A stretch of 64,000 bases of DNA from Megaustenia siamemsis (Eukaryota > Mollusca > Gastropoda > Stylommatophora > Ariophantidae). Below the pieces are notes generated by a model. It did no database searches. It was not told the origin of the DNA and saw only the letters and a program-made list of their open reading frames with translations. Location of the stretch: contig JAVIAB010000124.1 in the NCBI GenBank assembly GCA_032433765.1, positions 80,030,465 through 80,094,464 on the forward strand. Direction: 5' to 3'. The translations under genes were made by a program, and so were the position numbers. Below are positions 23,601 through 34,500 of the stretch, in pieces; position 1 is the stretch's first letter, and every line of letters starts with the position of its first letter.

Positions 23601-25519
23601 GTCAGTAGTTTTGATACAATATTGGACTTCCCTTTCAAAGATGGCGGAGTCCATGTTCTCTCGATCGCTGCAGAAAGCGCATTCGGGGTCTGATTAATTT
23701 CGGTTCTTCATTGCACTTCTCTGCGTTAAAGTTAAAATGATGATCTAATTATTACATCTGCGTCGATAAAGCGGTGTCATATGCTGGCAATATTCCATTT
23801 TCGACAAATCAAGTGTTGTGAATGTGACCTTCCTCCGTCTAGTCTTGTTCTGCGCTTTACGTCACATTGGTGCTGTTCATGACTGTTGTTGGAATTCCTT
23901 GACGCAAGTTATTTACATGTTACTCATTAATGTGAAATGCTTCATCAGTCGCAGTTTTATCTCTTTTTATGGAATTTGCACTGTGTTCTGTTCGTCGTAG
24001 GTTGCATTCACTAGAGTAATCAGGAATTTGAAGGGCGCGTCATTGCTGTGCGTGCGACATTGTTGTGTGTGCTAATGTCATCGTAATGGCTCATCGTAAA
24101 TCCCCAGACCGGCCTTACGCTAATCTTACGGTCTGTTTTTTTTATGTGCGACGGGGATAATCTGCCGACTAACTGTGTGTTTATATGTTCGGAATTGGAG
24201 TCAACAACGATGGCCTAATATTATCAAGCGCTATACATAAAAAAAAAATATGACGATTATCATTTTCAGGAGGACGTGACTGGAACCATTTAAGGCTATG
24301 CATGAAAAGTGTTCCTTGTTGCAGTTTCCTCATATTCCCAGTCCATGGGGAACTTGTTGGTCTCGAGGCAAGACGCCGGCCTCGGACAGAGAGGCTGTAG
24401 GTTCAAATCTCGGCTCCACCGGTTGGGATCTTTATTTATGATTTCTCTCTGCGGCAACCATCCCTGGTGTCAGCAGCGAGACCCGGCTTGAAACGTCAGT
24501 TACCCATCGTCAGAAAAAAAAACATGAGTACCTCCGAAGTCGGAGTTATCTGCCTGTGCGGCGAGGGACCCATGTGCACACGGCTGCCATGGAAAAATGG
24601 ATTAACACGCAAAATTCAGTTCCTAGTCTCTAGGGACTTCGTCAGAATTGAAATCTGGTGAACGCAACAACAAAAATATTACCATATTAGTGTCTTATGC
24701 TGAATTATGATTACTGACCACATTCCTTCGTGGCTGAATCTACCAATATTGCATGGACAGATTTGACAGCGGAATGGACAACAATCATTTGTGGTGCCCC
24801 TCCTCATACCTTTTCTCCTGCGCCTTTTGTCCTCCGAATTTAACATCAGCGCTTCATCGAATGTTGCTGTGCCGGTTTTTTAGTTGTTCTCCGTATATTA
24901 CGATCTCATGTCAAAATTCCCCAGTTTCTTTCACTGATAGAGAATTCCCTCAAGGAAGGCATATTTATATCTCAGCACTGGACTACTCTTTGGTCTCTCT
25001 CCTTATGCTCGCCATACAATAATTGTCTTGTTATTCGATTGTTTTCCAAGCTTTTCATGTGACCCAGCCACCGTATTCTCCGACTCCCAAGTGTTGCCGG
25101 AGTGGAGTTTGGGTCGATGCAAGACATTAGAGTTGGTTCCTGCTATTTGATGTTCAGTATCTTGCGAAGGCAGCGCACACGAAAGTTGTATATCTTTTCT
25201 TGCATAGGTAGTCCTATGTTTCTGATCCATATAGACGTGTACTAAGCTCACAGCTTTGGTAAATTATAATCATATTCGTGCAAGTAAGCAAGCATATTTG
25301 TGAGTGTTGGCCCATGCTCTAAATGTTTAAGTTTTTAAAATGTTGAATTAACAAAGCTCGAAGTAGGATGATAGAGTGATAGAATTATGGAGACTCTACA
25401 ACAGCACCACATAAGTAGGGTTGAGAACTTACAATCACCCTAGACATTCTAATGGTAAAATAGAAAGCAAGCAAGAAGGGACATTAAAAGATCGCACACG
25501 TAAACATAAGATTGGTACA

Positions 25520-25564
<45 letters not shown>

Positions 25565-25836
25565 GAAATTCTCGTACTCAGTAAGCTGATGTTGACCGGA
25601 TCTTTAAATCGTTGTTTGATGAAACAGATGATGTTGACGATGTTCGTTCCTATTCCAAACAAATCTATTCCCAAACACAGCAGAGTGTAGACTAGCCACT
25701 GAAAGATGACTAAAGCGCTGTCACTGATCGCAGGATTGAATGTACCACTGTAATCTAGAGACAAGCTCTCTGTTGAGTTGAACACACCAGCAGAGTCTAA
25801 CAATTGAAACATGGCTGAGTTGGAATCAGCGGGCAA
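17021..25836 (-). CDS. Chemosensory-type class A G protein-coupled receptor (gene 1), three exons, 367 residues
   Basis: Seven-transmembrane receptor expected in the plasma membrane of a sensory cell and signalling through G proteins; the ligand is unknown. Joining 25836-25578, 20181-19967 and 17650-17021 gives 1104 coding bases with no stop. N-terminus with sequon N20-S-T; TM1 around residues 42-73 (GIGTNIVNI); TM2 with D92 in LAISDL; TM3 ending in E148-R149-C150 in place of DRY; TM4 168-189; TM5 with P229; TM6 with ITCFVP (285-290); TM7 ending N332-I-F-F-Y336, an NPxxY variant. The TM3 cysteine usual in rhodopsin-type receptors is not visible (LHSSFTR). All introns are GT-AG, in phases 1 and 0. 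The receptor type resembles chemosensory receptors of sea slugs; the exact subfamily is inferred. Confidence 0.85.
17651..19055 (-). other. Gene 1 intron 2, unassigned part
   Basis: The intron runs 19966-17651. Its first 1.4 kb beside exon 3 shows no recognisable gene. The plus frame 17953-18168 and minus frames at 18185-18491 have no known motif. The remainder of the intron holds the two LINE fragments listed next. Confidence 0.5.
19060..19330 (+). mobile_element. LINE fragment with RNase H domain
   Basis: The translation contains GVLRTLSPNG, then IQWVPSHCNIHGNECADKLA and KEGG. The WVPSH-x-GNE-AD-LAK pattern is the C-terminal part of an RNase H domain as found in I-type LINEs. It crosses a frame change near 19190 and has stops. 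It sits inside gene 1 intron 2. Confidence 0.7.
19335..19690 (+). mobile_element. RTE-type LINE family A, 3' fragment
   Basis: Matches the C-terminal part of family A (AGAAATAGATGGAAAGAAAAG, CTACTAAACACAATTCAAAC, ending AACGCGGAGACGGCACTTAA) with many small changes. It lies in gene 1 intron 2, antisense to the gene. Confidence 0.8.
19967..20181 (-). CDS. Gene 1 exon 2 (TM2, TM3)
   Basis: 215 bases after acceptor TCATCCACAG. It encodes LAISDLGSLVTLAW, an extracellular loop with ADLPFD, then TGWITALITLERC and ends APLK before donor GTTTGT. Same length and phases as gene 2 exon 2 (57825-58039). Confidence 0.9.
20235..20515 (-). mobile_element. RTE-type LINE family B, 3' fragment
   Basis: Starts with a (ATC)n tail and AAGTACCGTGCCTGCTGGCG-TAGGTGATCATG, the family B 3' end read on the opposite strand, and loses similarity near 20515. 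It is just upstream of exon 2, inside gene 1 intron 1. Confidence 0.8.
20650..20948. repeat. 35-bp minisatellite (about 8.5 units)
   Basis: Near-identical units of TTTATTTGTT-AATCTCACCG-CTGTATTATA-CACCC, with only a few substitutions between copies. This suggests recent expansion. It lies in gene 1 intron 1 and abuts the family H LINE. Confidence 0.95.
20948..21620 (-). mobile_element. LINE family H, Jockey-like reverse transcriptase fragment
   Basis: The minus-strand frame at 21304-21089 reads SNEMIKNLQTAAKEKLLQIY, RVPQAWREATMIPLLKPGKD, SSYRPISLTSCLCKTMEN, the RT fingers signature of Jockey-type LINEs. It continues in another frame with LLVPQQAGFRQCYSTEDQ. The palm with the catalytic aspartates is missing because the element ends at the 35-bp array. 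It lies in gene 1 intron 1. Confidence 0.8.
21930..22085. repeat. 54-bp tandem duplication (about 2.5 units)
   Basis: The block ATGTTCTCTTCAAGTTCACT...CAACTTACCTGCTGGATTCC is repeated with few changes. Nothing else is recognised between 21630 and 22420. Confidence 0.8.
22425..23475 (+). mobile_element. RTE-type LINE family A, truncated copy
   Basis: The plus strand reads KKEVRQGCILSPSLFNLYTE, then INNLRYADVTVLLAE: the catalytic YADD is changed to YADV. It continues at 22959-23210 with VKSNFNATKNILTSKQIKSG and YGAETWTLDKKTKQKIETFE, and ends with SLRCGDGT and a (GAT)n tail. Frameshifts and stops occur throughout. It is the plus-strand counterpart of the long copy at 31505-34910 and is located in gene 1 intron 1. 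Confidence 0.85.
23480..24320. other. Intronic spacer, nothing recognised
   Basis: Short open frames at 23638-23456 and 23818-24000 show no known motif. An (A)n run lies near 24238. Confidence 0.4.
24335..24640 (+). mobile_element. tRNA-related SINE of a second family
   Basis: Contains GGTCTCGAGGCAAGACGCCG and, about 30 bases later, GGTTCAAATCTCGGCTCCACC, which fits a tRNA-like A box and B box. A GC-rich body follows (ACCCGGCTTGAAACGTC...). Too divergent and too long to be a working tRNA. Only one copy is seen. It lies in gene 1 intron 1. Confidence 0.5.
25522..25561. repeat. (CT)n microsatellite next to the gene 1 exon 1 donor
   Basis: About 20 CT units. On the transcript this is a (GA)n run starting about 16 bases after the GT donor of exon 1. 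Confidence 0.95.
25578..25836 (-). CDS. Gene 1 exon 1 (N-terminus and TM1)
   Basis: Residues 1-86 plus one base. The start is the methionine at 25836, the first ATG of the open stretch; M9 is an alternative. It ends in DPVNISLL with donor A|GTACGA. An S codon (A+GT) forms across the junction with exon 2, matching the G codon at the same place in gene 2. A (GA)n run begins 16 bases into the intron. Confidence 0.85.
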
Positions 25837-25839
25837 ACG

Positions 25840-27160
25840 TGTTTAGTCAGAGTGTTATATTTGGTTCCCTAGTGGAATGATCGTTGGATGCGTGCATGTT
25901 TGGCGGCGACCCAAGGTCTCACTATTTGTGAGATCAAGTTTATAATCATATTCCAGTCGGCTTTAAATTAAATTGCTTTTTTTAAATTTAGCGACAATAA
26001 ACGTATTTTTTAGCGCTGGGGTGAAGTATTTATAGCTATTAAAAAAATAGTGGTACAATTCAGTCATTCGAATAAAAGTAATCTGTAAATTTACACAATT
26101 GAAGCTAACTCTAGTTGATATAACTAAATGAGACTGAAATCAACGGCAGTCATAATTTATTTTATATCCGTTTTCCGAACAATATTTGTCTTCATTATTT
26201 TTGTTACTGCTTGTTATATTTAATTTTGCCTTGTCTAATGTATCATATTAGGGGTAAAACTTGAGACATAAATGTTAACGATAGGCAAAAGCTGAGATAT
26301 TTCCAAGACAAATGTAAATGTAGGTTTGTCTTGTTTAACTCAGTAGCAACTGTACAATTATGTGTTTTGATAAATATCCCAGTTAGAAACTTTGATAAAT
26401 GGTTATTTTTACTAACGGAATCGCCAAGATAAACACAGTGGTTGTTGAACGTCGTTTTGGCGGACATAGAAGCTCCTTAGTAATTGGAATAATAATTACT
26501 AGACTTTTAACTTCCTTTTGTGACATGTATAGTTTCCTCTTTCCGCTGCCCTCATTCAAAGTAAAAAGCTACATTTCATTTTGTGACATTTGACTTCAAC
26601 AATATACATTTTAAAAACCTAGCAATGCGTGTCACGAGTTGGATTTTACCTGGTTGTATTATAGTAATGTTGTCTAACCTTTAACCAGTGACACTTTTCA
26701 AACGACATGATAATTTCACGTTGGAAAGTTAAAAGTGACTTTCTAAATTGTAATTATTTTGTTGCTTCGATCAGAACGATGTAACTTTTTGAATCACAGA
26801 ATGTCTCATGTATAAACTTATTTATAGATTTTGTTCTTAACTAAAGCTTGTCAAGATATAAAAGAAAACATTAAAAATCTCGATAAAACACGGACTTACA
26901 ATTTCGATAATGGAGTTTAAAGTTACTTTAGAACAACACTTCTGAGACGTTGAGAAAGTTTTTCAATGCTTGAAGAATTATCTCAAACAACTGAGCTCCT
27001 CTGTTTAAATGCTTCACTCATTTTTGGAGGGAAAAGAAATCTAGATAGGCAGACTTCTACATAATCTCCCCAGCATAATATTAAGCTGTTCTGAGACTAT
27101 ACTAAAGCAAGCAGACTAAACTACATTGGGAAACACAAAAAAATATAGAACAAGAAAGAA
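25840..27160. other. Upstream flank of gene 1
   Basis: AT-rich. Any promoter and 5' untranslated region of gene 1 should lie here, but I see no motif strong enough to name. The frame 26399-26593 is unremarkable. Confidence 0.4.
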
Positions 27161-27163
27161 ATA

Positions 27164-27270
27164 AAGGTATGGTTAAAGTTTTACGTAAAAAGTGGACAAC
27201 ACAAATTAGAACGGCGTTTATATTCAATAGACCTTAAGCAGGAACAAACATACACACAGATATGTATTTT
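27164..27270 (-). repeat. Hammerhead-like repeat, left inverted arm
   Basis: GGTATGGTTAAAGTTTTACG through AGCAGGAACAAACATAC, a diverged copy of the repeat at 4712. It is inverted relative to 28205-28315, with which it brackets a tandem array. Confidence 0.7.
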
Positions 27271-27351
27271 AAATTTACAAAAATATCAAATAATAAAACA
27301 AATTCGAACTAGAATTGGAAAGAAAAATAATACTAATAACAAAAGGATTCA

Positions 27352-28190
27352 ATCTAAATTTCTCAATCTAAATGTCTCAATCTGAATGTCTCAATTTAAA
27401 TGTCTCAATTTAAATGTCTCAATCTAAATGTCTCAATCTAAATGTCTTAATCTAAATGTCTCAATCTAAATGTCTAAATCTATATGTCTCATTCTAAATG
27501 TCTAAATCTAAATGTCTCAATCTAAATGTCTCAATCTACATGTCTAAATCTAAATGTCTAAATCTAAATGTCACAATCTAAATGTCTCAATCTAAATGTC
27601 TAAATCTAAATGTCTAAATCTAAATGTCTAAGTCTAAATATCTAAATCTAAATGACTAAATCTAAATGTCTCAATATAAATGTCCCAATCTAAATATCTA
27701 AATCTAAATGCCTATAAATCTAAATGTCTAAATCTAAATGGCTAAATCTAATTGCCTGAATCTAAATGTCTCAATCTAAATGTCTAAATCTAAATGTCTC
27801 AATCTAAATGTCACAATCTAAATGTCTCAAACTAAATGTCTCAATATAAATGTCTAAATCTAAATGTCTGAATCTAAATGTCTGAATCTAAATGTATCAA
27901 TCTAAATGTTTCATTTTAAATGTCTCAATCTATGTGTCTAAATCCAAATGTCTAAATCTAAATTTCTATAAATCTGTGTTTAAATCTAAATGTTTAAATC
28001 TAAATGGCTAAATCTAAATGTCTCAATCTAAATGTCTAGATCTAAATGTCTAAATCTAAATGTCTAAATCTAAATGTCTCAATCTAAATGTCTAAATCTA
28101 AATGTCTAGATCTAAGTGCCTAAATCTAAATGTCTAAATCTAAATGCCTAAATCTAAATGTCTAAATCTAAATGTCTAAATTTAAATATA
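27352..28190. repeat. 14-bp minisatellite (about 58 units)
   Basis: Units of AAATGTCTAAATCT alternating with AAATGTCTCAATCT, mildly decayed. Bracketed by inverted hammerhead-like arms. Confidence 0.95.
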
Positions 28191-28204
28191 TAAATACAAC
28201 ATTG

Positions 28205-28400
28205 TGGGTGTTGTATGTTTGTTCCTGCTGAAAGCTTAGTGATCTGAAACGTCGTTTAATTTGTGTCGTGCACTTATTATGTAAAGCTTTAATCATACAG
28301 TTTTTCTCTTTTCCTTTCTATATTTATTTTCTCTTTACAATTAAATTTACTGCAGCTTCGCATTTGTATGCATTTATACCCATTTCTTTGCCTTGACCCT
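28205..28400 (+). repeat. Hammerhead-like repeat, right inverted arm plus shared tail
   Basis: TTTGTTCCTGCTGAAAGC through GAAACGTCGTTTAATTTGTG and GTAAAGCTTTAATCATAC, then the tail TTTACTGCAGCTTCGCATTT found again at 53845 and 57745. Confidence 0.75.
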
Positions 28401-29100
28401 AAGCTAATTTGACAAAGGTAACTTTAATGTGACATGAACATCCTCCCATTGAAAGGAATGTTTCATTGAGAGAAGATATCGATAGGAAATACTTTCTAAC
28501 AAAGAACCGTCATCATCGTGCTCAGACAGTGCAAATCAGTGCTCCAATCTCCTGCCTGAACACAAGCAGATCTCGCTACAGGTTTGAAATTAAATCGATT
28601 TTGTCAACGCGATGGCAACCTTGTAATGCGCAATTCTTCGGACAAAGCCAAAGTTATAGCGAGATTCTGTGCCGAATTCTGAACAAGGTCTGACATTTGA
28701 TGGTAAAAATTGTTCGACATAGTCTAGAATTATAATTTCTGTCTTCGGATAAAAAGTACAATAAGATAATAGAACTTATTTTTAATAAGTTTATCTCCAC
28801 CGTATATCCCATACATTAACGCAGTGACTGGTGTCATTGAAACTAATATTTAACAATCCTTCTGACAAATCAGTGTGCGTTTACAAGTACGCACTCTATC
28901 CCAGGGTAATATCCATATTAAAACATGATTTGTGTGTGCTATAACAATTGTAAACGATTGTCTACATTTACAGATTTGATCTTCCCTCTTGCTGACTTTA
29001 AACTTAGGTATTCTTATAATTAAACTCTTTTCTCTCCATTATAATATACATATATATATAAATATAAGATAATATCTTTTCTCTCCAGTCCCACTTCCTT
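28400..29100. other. Spacer, nothing recognised
   Basis: The plus frame at 28466-28693 lacks a known motif. A short (AT)n run lies at 29050. Confidence 0.4.
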
Positions 29101-29102
29101 CT

Positions 29103-31504
29103 TCAATATCATCATCATCATCAAGTACCGGCGTGCTGGCAAAGGTGATATCATGTTTTTCCAAAACTTTCGATCTCGACAGTTATTTATCACTCCTGTT
29201 TTTGACCTTCTGCCAAGCCATTCTCTTAAGCTGTCTGGTATCTTTTCTCTTTACTTTCCTCTATCTCTTCGCCCCTCAATTTTCCCAGTTGTTACAATAT
29301 ATTGTAGCAATTCTCTTCTCATTACATTGCCAAAAAATGATGATTGTTTCTACCTAATATTGGAAATTAGCTCTCTTTTTGCTTTGACTTCATTCAAAAC
29401 GTTTTCATTACTCTTCTTAGCTGTCCATGGTATTCTCAACATTCTTCTGTAAAACCACATTTCTACAGACTCCAGTGATTTTCTTGTTTGTTGTCATATT
29501 GTCCATGATTCATATCCATATGTTAAGACTGGCTCTACAGAATATTTAAGAACTCTTTTTCTTCTTTCTATTGTCAAAAATGGATTGTATAGTATCTTCC
29601 TCATTTTTTTTGGAAAGCTGCTTTTGCCTGAGCCATTCTGCATCTCACCTATTTTGTACATCTTCCGTCTGAGGCTAACAAAGTTCCCAAATATTTAAAT
29701 TCATTTACCTGTTTTAATATTGTTCCTCTTGTCTTTATTTTGTACTGAGGTGATGACTTTTTCTATGTTGTTACCATTAATTCTGTTTTTTTTTTCTGCT
29801 ATTAAGGTTGAGTCCTTTATTTTTGCTTTCTTTCACAATATTATCTAACATTTCTTGTACCTCATTTTCACTCTTAACGATTAAGACTTTATCATCAGCA
29901 TACCTTAGATTATTTATATTATGACCTCCGATTGTTAATCCAGGCATGCCCCTTATGGATCTTAAAATAATCTCACTATAAATATTAAACAAATCTGGTG
30001 ACAGCACACAATAACCTTACCTAACACCCTGTTTTATTTGTTGAAAAATTCCCGATTGGTTTCCAGTTCTTATGGCCGCTGTTTGTTGCCAGTAGATGTT
30101 CTTTACTATTCTTAGATCTTTGCTGTCTACGTTTATGCTTTCTAAAATTGTGATTATTTCTTGGTGCTTTACTTTGTCAAATGCCTTGATATAATCTATG
30201 AAACATAGGTATAGATATGTTTTCACCTCTATGGCTCTTTCTACTAAAGATCTTATGATGTATTGCTTGTTCCTTTACCTATAACAAAACCATACTGTTC
30301 ACTAATTTCTGGACTGATTTTGTTTCTCACTCTTCGCGTGATGATTCTTAGTAATATCTTAGTCATGTGACTCATAAGGCTTATTGTGCGAAGATCATCG
30401 CATTCAATCGCACCAGATTTCTTTTGTAGGGCTATGAATATTGATTTGAGCAGGTTGCCCGGTATATATCCGGTGTTGTAGATATCATTCCATATTTTTT
30501 TTATTATTTCCATTCTATAATCACCCATGGCCTCAACCTCATCTTTAGTTATATTATCTGGTCCAAGAGCTTTTCCTGCTTTCATATTGCGCAAGGCGTC
30601 TTCCACTTCTTTGAGTAATTCTGGTCCCTGTCCATTATCCTTAATATTTACTTACGTTCAATCATCATGCCATTCTTCTTTTGGTTCATTGCATTTTAAT
30701 ACAATTTCTTTATTTAATCTATTATACTTATCTTTATTTTCTGTGTTTCTTCTTCTTGTATCCAATAGCTGCTAAATGATATCTGTCATCCATTTCTTTC
30801 TTGAATTTGTTCTCCCTGGTGGTATGCACTCTTTTGATGTTTGTTGCATTGATTCTGTTAGCGTTTTTCACTGTTCATCAATGCTTTGTATCTTCTCAAT
30901 TGCATTGTACCGGTTCTGAATTGTGATTTTATATTTGTCTTGCAGCTTCTTGTCTGATTTTAGTAAATCTAAAATTAATTTGATGTTAACTGAGGCTCGT
31001 TTTGTTGTTTTTAATTTTACTCTAAGCTTTCCCACAACTGGTACATGGTCACTATTGCAATCTGCCCCTGGTCTAGTTTTCACACACACCAGACTGTTTC
31101 TAAATCTATTGCTTATCATTATATAATCAATTTGATGACGTGCGTTGTCCCCATGGCTTTTCCATGTCCACAGACGTCTTGGATGTTGCATAAACCAGGT
31201 GTTTCCTATCATCATGTTGTGTGTTCTTGCCCAGTCAATAAGTTTCTCACTTCTTTCATTCCTCACTCCTAAGCCATAATGACCACGTACTTCATTTCCT
31301 ACTTTTGCGTTAAAATCCCCTAGAACTATAGTGTTTTCATGTGGTTTGCATTTATGAAGTGCCTCATTTAACTCGTTGTAAAATGTATCAATTATTTCTT
31401 CTAGATTGTCTTCTGTTGGTGCCTAAACTTGTATAAGATTCTTCAATACATGCGCTTGTAAAATAATGGGCTGGGCTCGACGACGTTTGTTTGAATATCT
31501 TCTG
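29103..31504 (-). mobile_element. RTE-type LINE family B, long 5'-truncated copy
   Basis: Read right to left: endonuclease C-terminal two thirds (VLGDFNAKVGNEV near 31310; ARHQIDYIMISNRFRNS and NSDHVPVV at 31266-30868); linker; RT fingers (AGKALGPDNITKDEVEAM, 30606-30253); palm LYLCFIDYIKAFDKVKHQE and INNLRYADDKVLI (30226-29777), with YADD intact; then the thumb and the tail with GATCACCTACGCC and (GAT)n at 29103. Stops and frameshifts separate these blocks. RTE assignment rests on the close likeness of the GGHNINNLRYADD region to BovB-type elements. Its truncated 5' end abuts the 3' tail of family A. Confidence 0.85.
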
Positions 31505-34500
31505 TGGTCTCATCATCATCATCATCGAGTGCCTTCTCCGCAACGAAGGTTGGCTACCATGGATCGCCATTCTACTATGATTCTTGCTTTGATTGTGCAG
31601 GCTGTCATAGATTGACTTGTCCATCTTTTGATGTTACTCGTCCATGTTAGTCTTGGTCTGCCTCTGCCTCTTTTCTCTTGTATTTTCCATTCCAATATTA
31701 CTTTTAGTAGGCTGTTGTGTCTTTTAACATGACCCAAAAATTTCATTTGTCTTGTCTTAATTGTATTTAGTAGTTCTCTTTTTATTTTCAGTTGTTTTAA
31801 AACTTCATCGCTTGTTTTCTTTTCTTTCCATGCAATTCTACCTATTCTTCTATATATCCACATTTCAAAGGCTTCAATTTTATGTTCTGTTTTCTGGTCT
31901 AATATTCATGTTTCTGCACTATTCAGGAATATTGAGAAGATGTAACATTTTGCCATTCTTAGTTTCAGCCCTGCTGATATTTGTTTTGTTGTTAGTATAT
32001 TTTTCATGGCATTAAAATTACTTTTTGCCATACCTATTCTTTTGTTTATTTCAATTTTACATTTTTCATCATTGGTTATAGTATGTCCCAGGTAGTTGTA
32101 GCTCTGGACTGTTTTCAGATGTATTCCCTCAACTGTGATATTTAATTGTAGATCTTGAGAATTTTCTTTGTTTATGATCATAGTTTTAGTATTTTTGATA
32201 TTCATATCTAGTCCATATTGTTTGCTTGTTATGTTTATTACATTAAGCAATTGTTGTAGGTCTTTAGGATTTTCTGCTAGTAGAACAGTGTCATCAGCAT
32301 ATCTTAGGTTATTGATTATCTTTCCATTAATGTTTAGGCCTGGCATCTCTGAGATGTTTTTACAGATTTGCTCAGTGTATAGATTGAACAAGCTTGGTGA
32401 TAGGATGCATCCTTGTCTTACTTCTCTCTTTATGTCCATGGGTGTAGAGTTGTCCTTGTTATATTTTATTATTGCTGTTTGCTCCCAGTACAAATTACAT
32501 ATTAGTCGTATGTCTGTGTCGTCTAGATTTATATCATTTAGGCAGTCTATAAGTTGGTTATAGTGTATTCTATCGAATGCTTTGGTGTAATCTATGAAGC
32601 AGGCACATATTGGTTTGTTTACTTCTATGTACTTTTCAATCAATGCTCTCATGCTAAATATGGCTTCTCTTGTGCCACTGTTTTTCCTGAATCCAAATTG
32701 TTGCTCATCTAATTCAGTATTGATTTTATTCTGAATCCTTCCCTGTATAACTTTTAGTAAAATTTTTGTTACCTGGCTCATTAGGCTTATTGTTCTGAAA
32801 TTACTGCATTCAACTGTACCATCCTTTTTATGCAATGCAATGAAAGTTTATGTTTTCAGTTCGTTTGGAATGTATCCTCTATGGTATAAGTCATTGCATA
32901 AGTCTGTGATCACTTCGATGCCAAAATCATCTAGAGCCTGTATCATCTCTAACTGCATATTGTCAGGTCCTGCTGTCTTTCCTTTTTTCATTGTTTTTAT
33001 AGCTTTTTCTACTTCAGATTTCAGGATTTTATAGTTGTATGTACATTTTATGTCTGGCTTTTTGTCCCTTTCGTCATGAAGTAATTCTGTTATATATTCT
33101 TGCCATATATCTATTATATCTTTGTAGTCTGTTAGCAATCTTCCCTCTTTGTTTGCAATACATCCGTTTCCTGCAGCTTTTTTGCCTATATTATTCATTC
33201 TCTTTATTTCTGTGTGCATCTCTCATAAGTTTTGTTTACTTTCCATAGTTTCCACTTCTAGACATCTTTGGTTAAGCCAGTCTTCTTTTGCCTTTTTGCA
33301 CATTCTCCGTATTTCTTTGTCAATATCCTTGTATCTGACATTGTTTTCCGCTTGTCTTCTTTCTTCCAGTTTTTCTAAGATTTTGTCAGCTATCCATTTT
33401 TGTTTTTTGTTACTTTCCTTTTTGGGCAAGGTTTTGCAGGATTCTTGCATGCTGTTTTTTATGCATTGCCATTTTGTTGTGACTTTTTCCTCAGGATTTT
33501 CTCTTCTGTACAGCTCAATCGTGAGCTCTTAAAAAACATCAGGAAAAAGCAATCGACATTTTTCGGGCACATCATGAGAAGAAGACAGTTGGGATACTTG
33601 GTTACAACTGGCAAAATAAAAGGAAAGAGATCGCGGGCGACAAAGAGAGAAAATACTGGATAGCTTGGTCTCATGGCATGGAAAACAGTCAACAGCAGAA
33701 CTGATACGATGCACTGTAGGTAGAAGATTGTGGAGGGACATGATCACCTACGCCATCCGGTATGGCACATGATGATGATGACTCCTCAATCCTCTCTTCT
33801 AGCAGCTTCTGATATGTGTTCTTTACTTGTACAGTATAAGTTTCTTTTACATCTTTCTGGTTTAGCGCTGTTATCTCTATTGGTGTTGCTGAATTAGTTT
33901 TAGTTTTTTGTTTGTTTCTCTTTTTAATTTGATTTTCAGTTTTATCATTACAGGATTGTGATCTGAATTAATATCTGCTCCTTGGTAGGTTTTGGCTTTC
34001 TTGACGCTGTTCCGGAATCTGTCTTTTATCATTATGTAATCCATTTGATTCCTCTTCCTGTATCCAGGGCTTTTCCATGTGTATAATTTCCTTTTCTCTT
34101 GCTCAAAGAAGGTGTTGCATATTATCAGTCTGTTTTCTTCACAAAATTGTATTAATCTTTCTCCTCTGTTATTCTTTTTTCCTAGACCATGATTTCCTAT
34201 AATGGTCTTATATTTACCTTTTCCTACTTTAGCGTTCATGTCACCCATTATAATCAAGGTGTCTGATGATTTCACTTGCTTCATAACTGTGTTTAGATCT
34301 TCATAGTATGCCTCTATTTGTTCATCTGTATAGTGCACCATTGAGTAGGTGCGTATGTCTATATTATTGCTATGTCAAATGGTTTTGCCTTCATTTTAAA
34401 TAGTACAATCCTATCATTGTATGTCCACTGGGTATTTATATATTTTGTTAGCTCTCGTTTTATTAGAATGCCTACTCCTCTTTGATGTTCTTTTGTGTTT

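Noticed and set aside
24360..24425. tRNA gene on plus
   Set aside because: Box-like motifs only; the surrounding sequence does not close an acceptor stem, so it is listed as a possible SINE.
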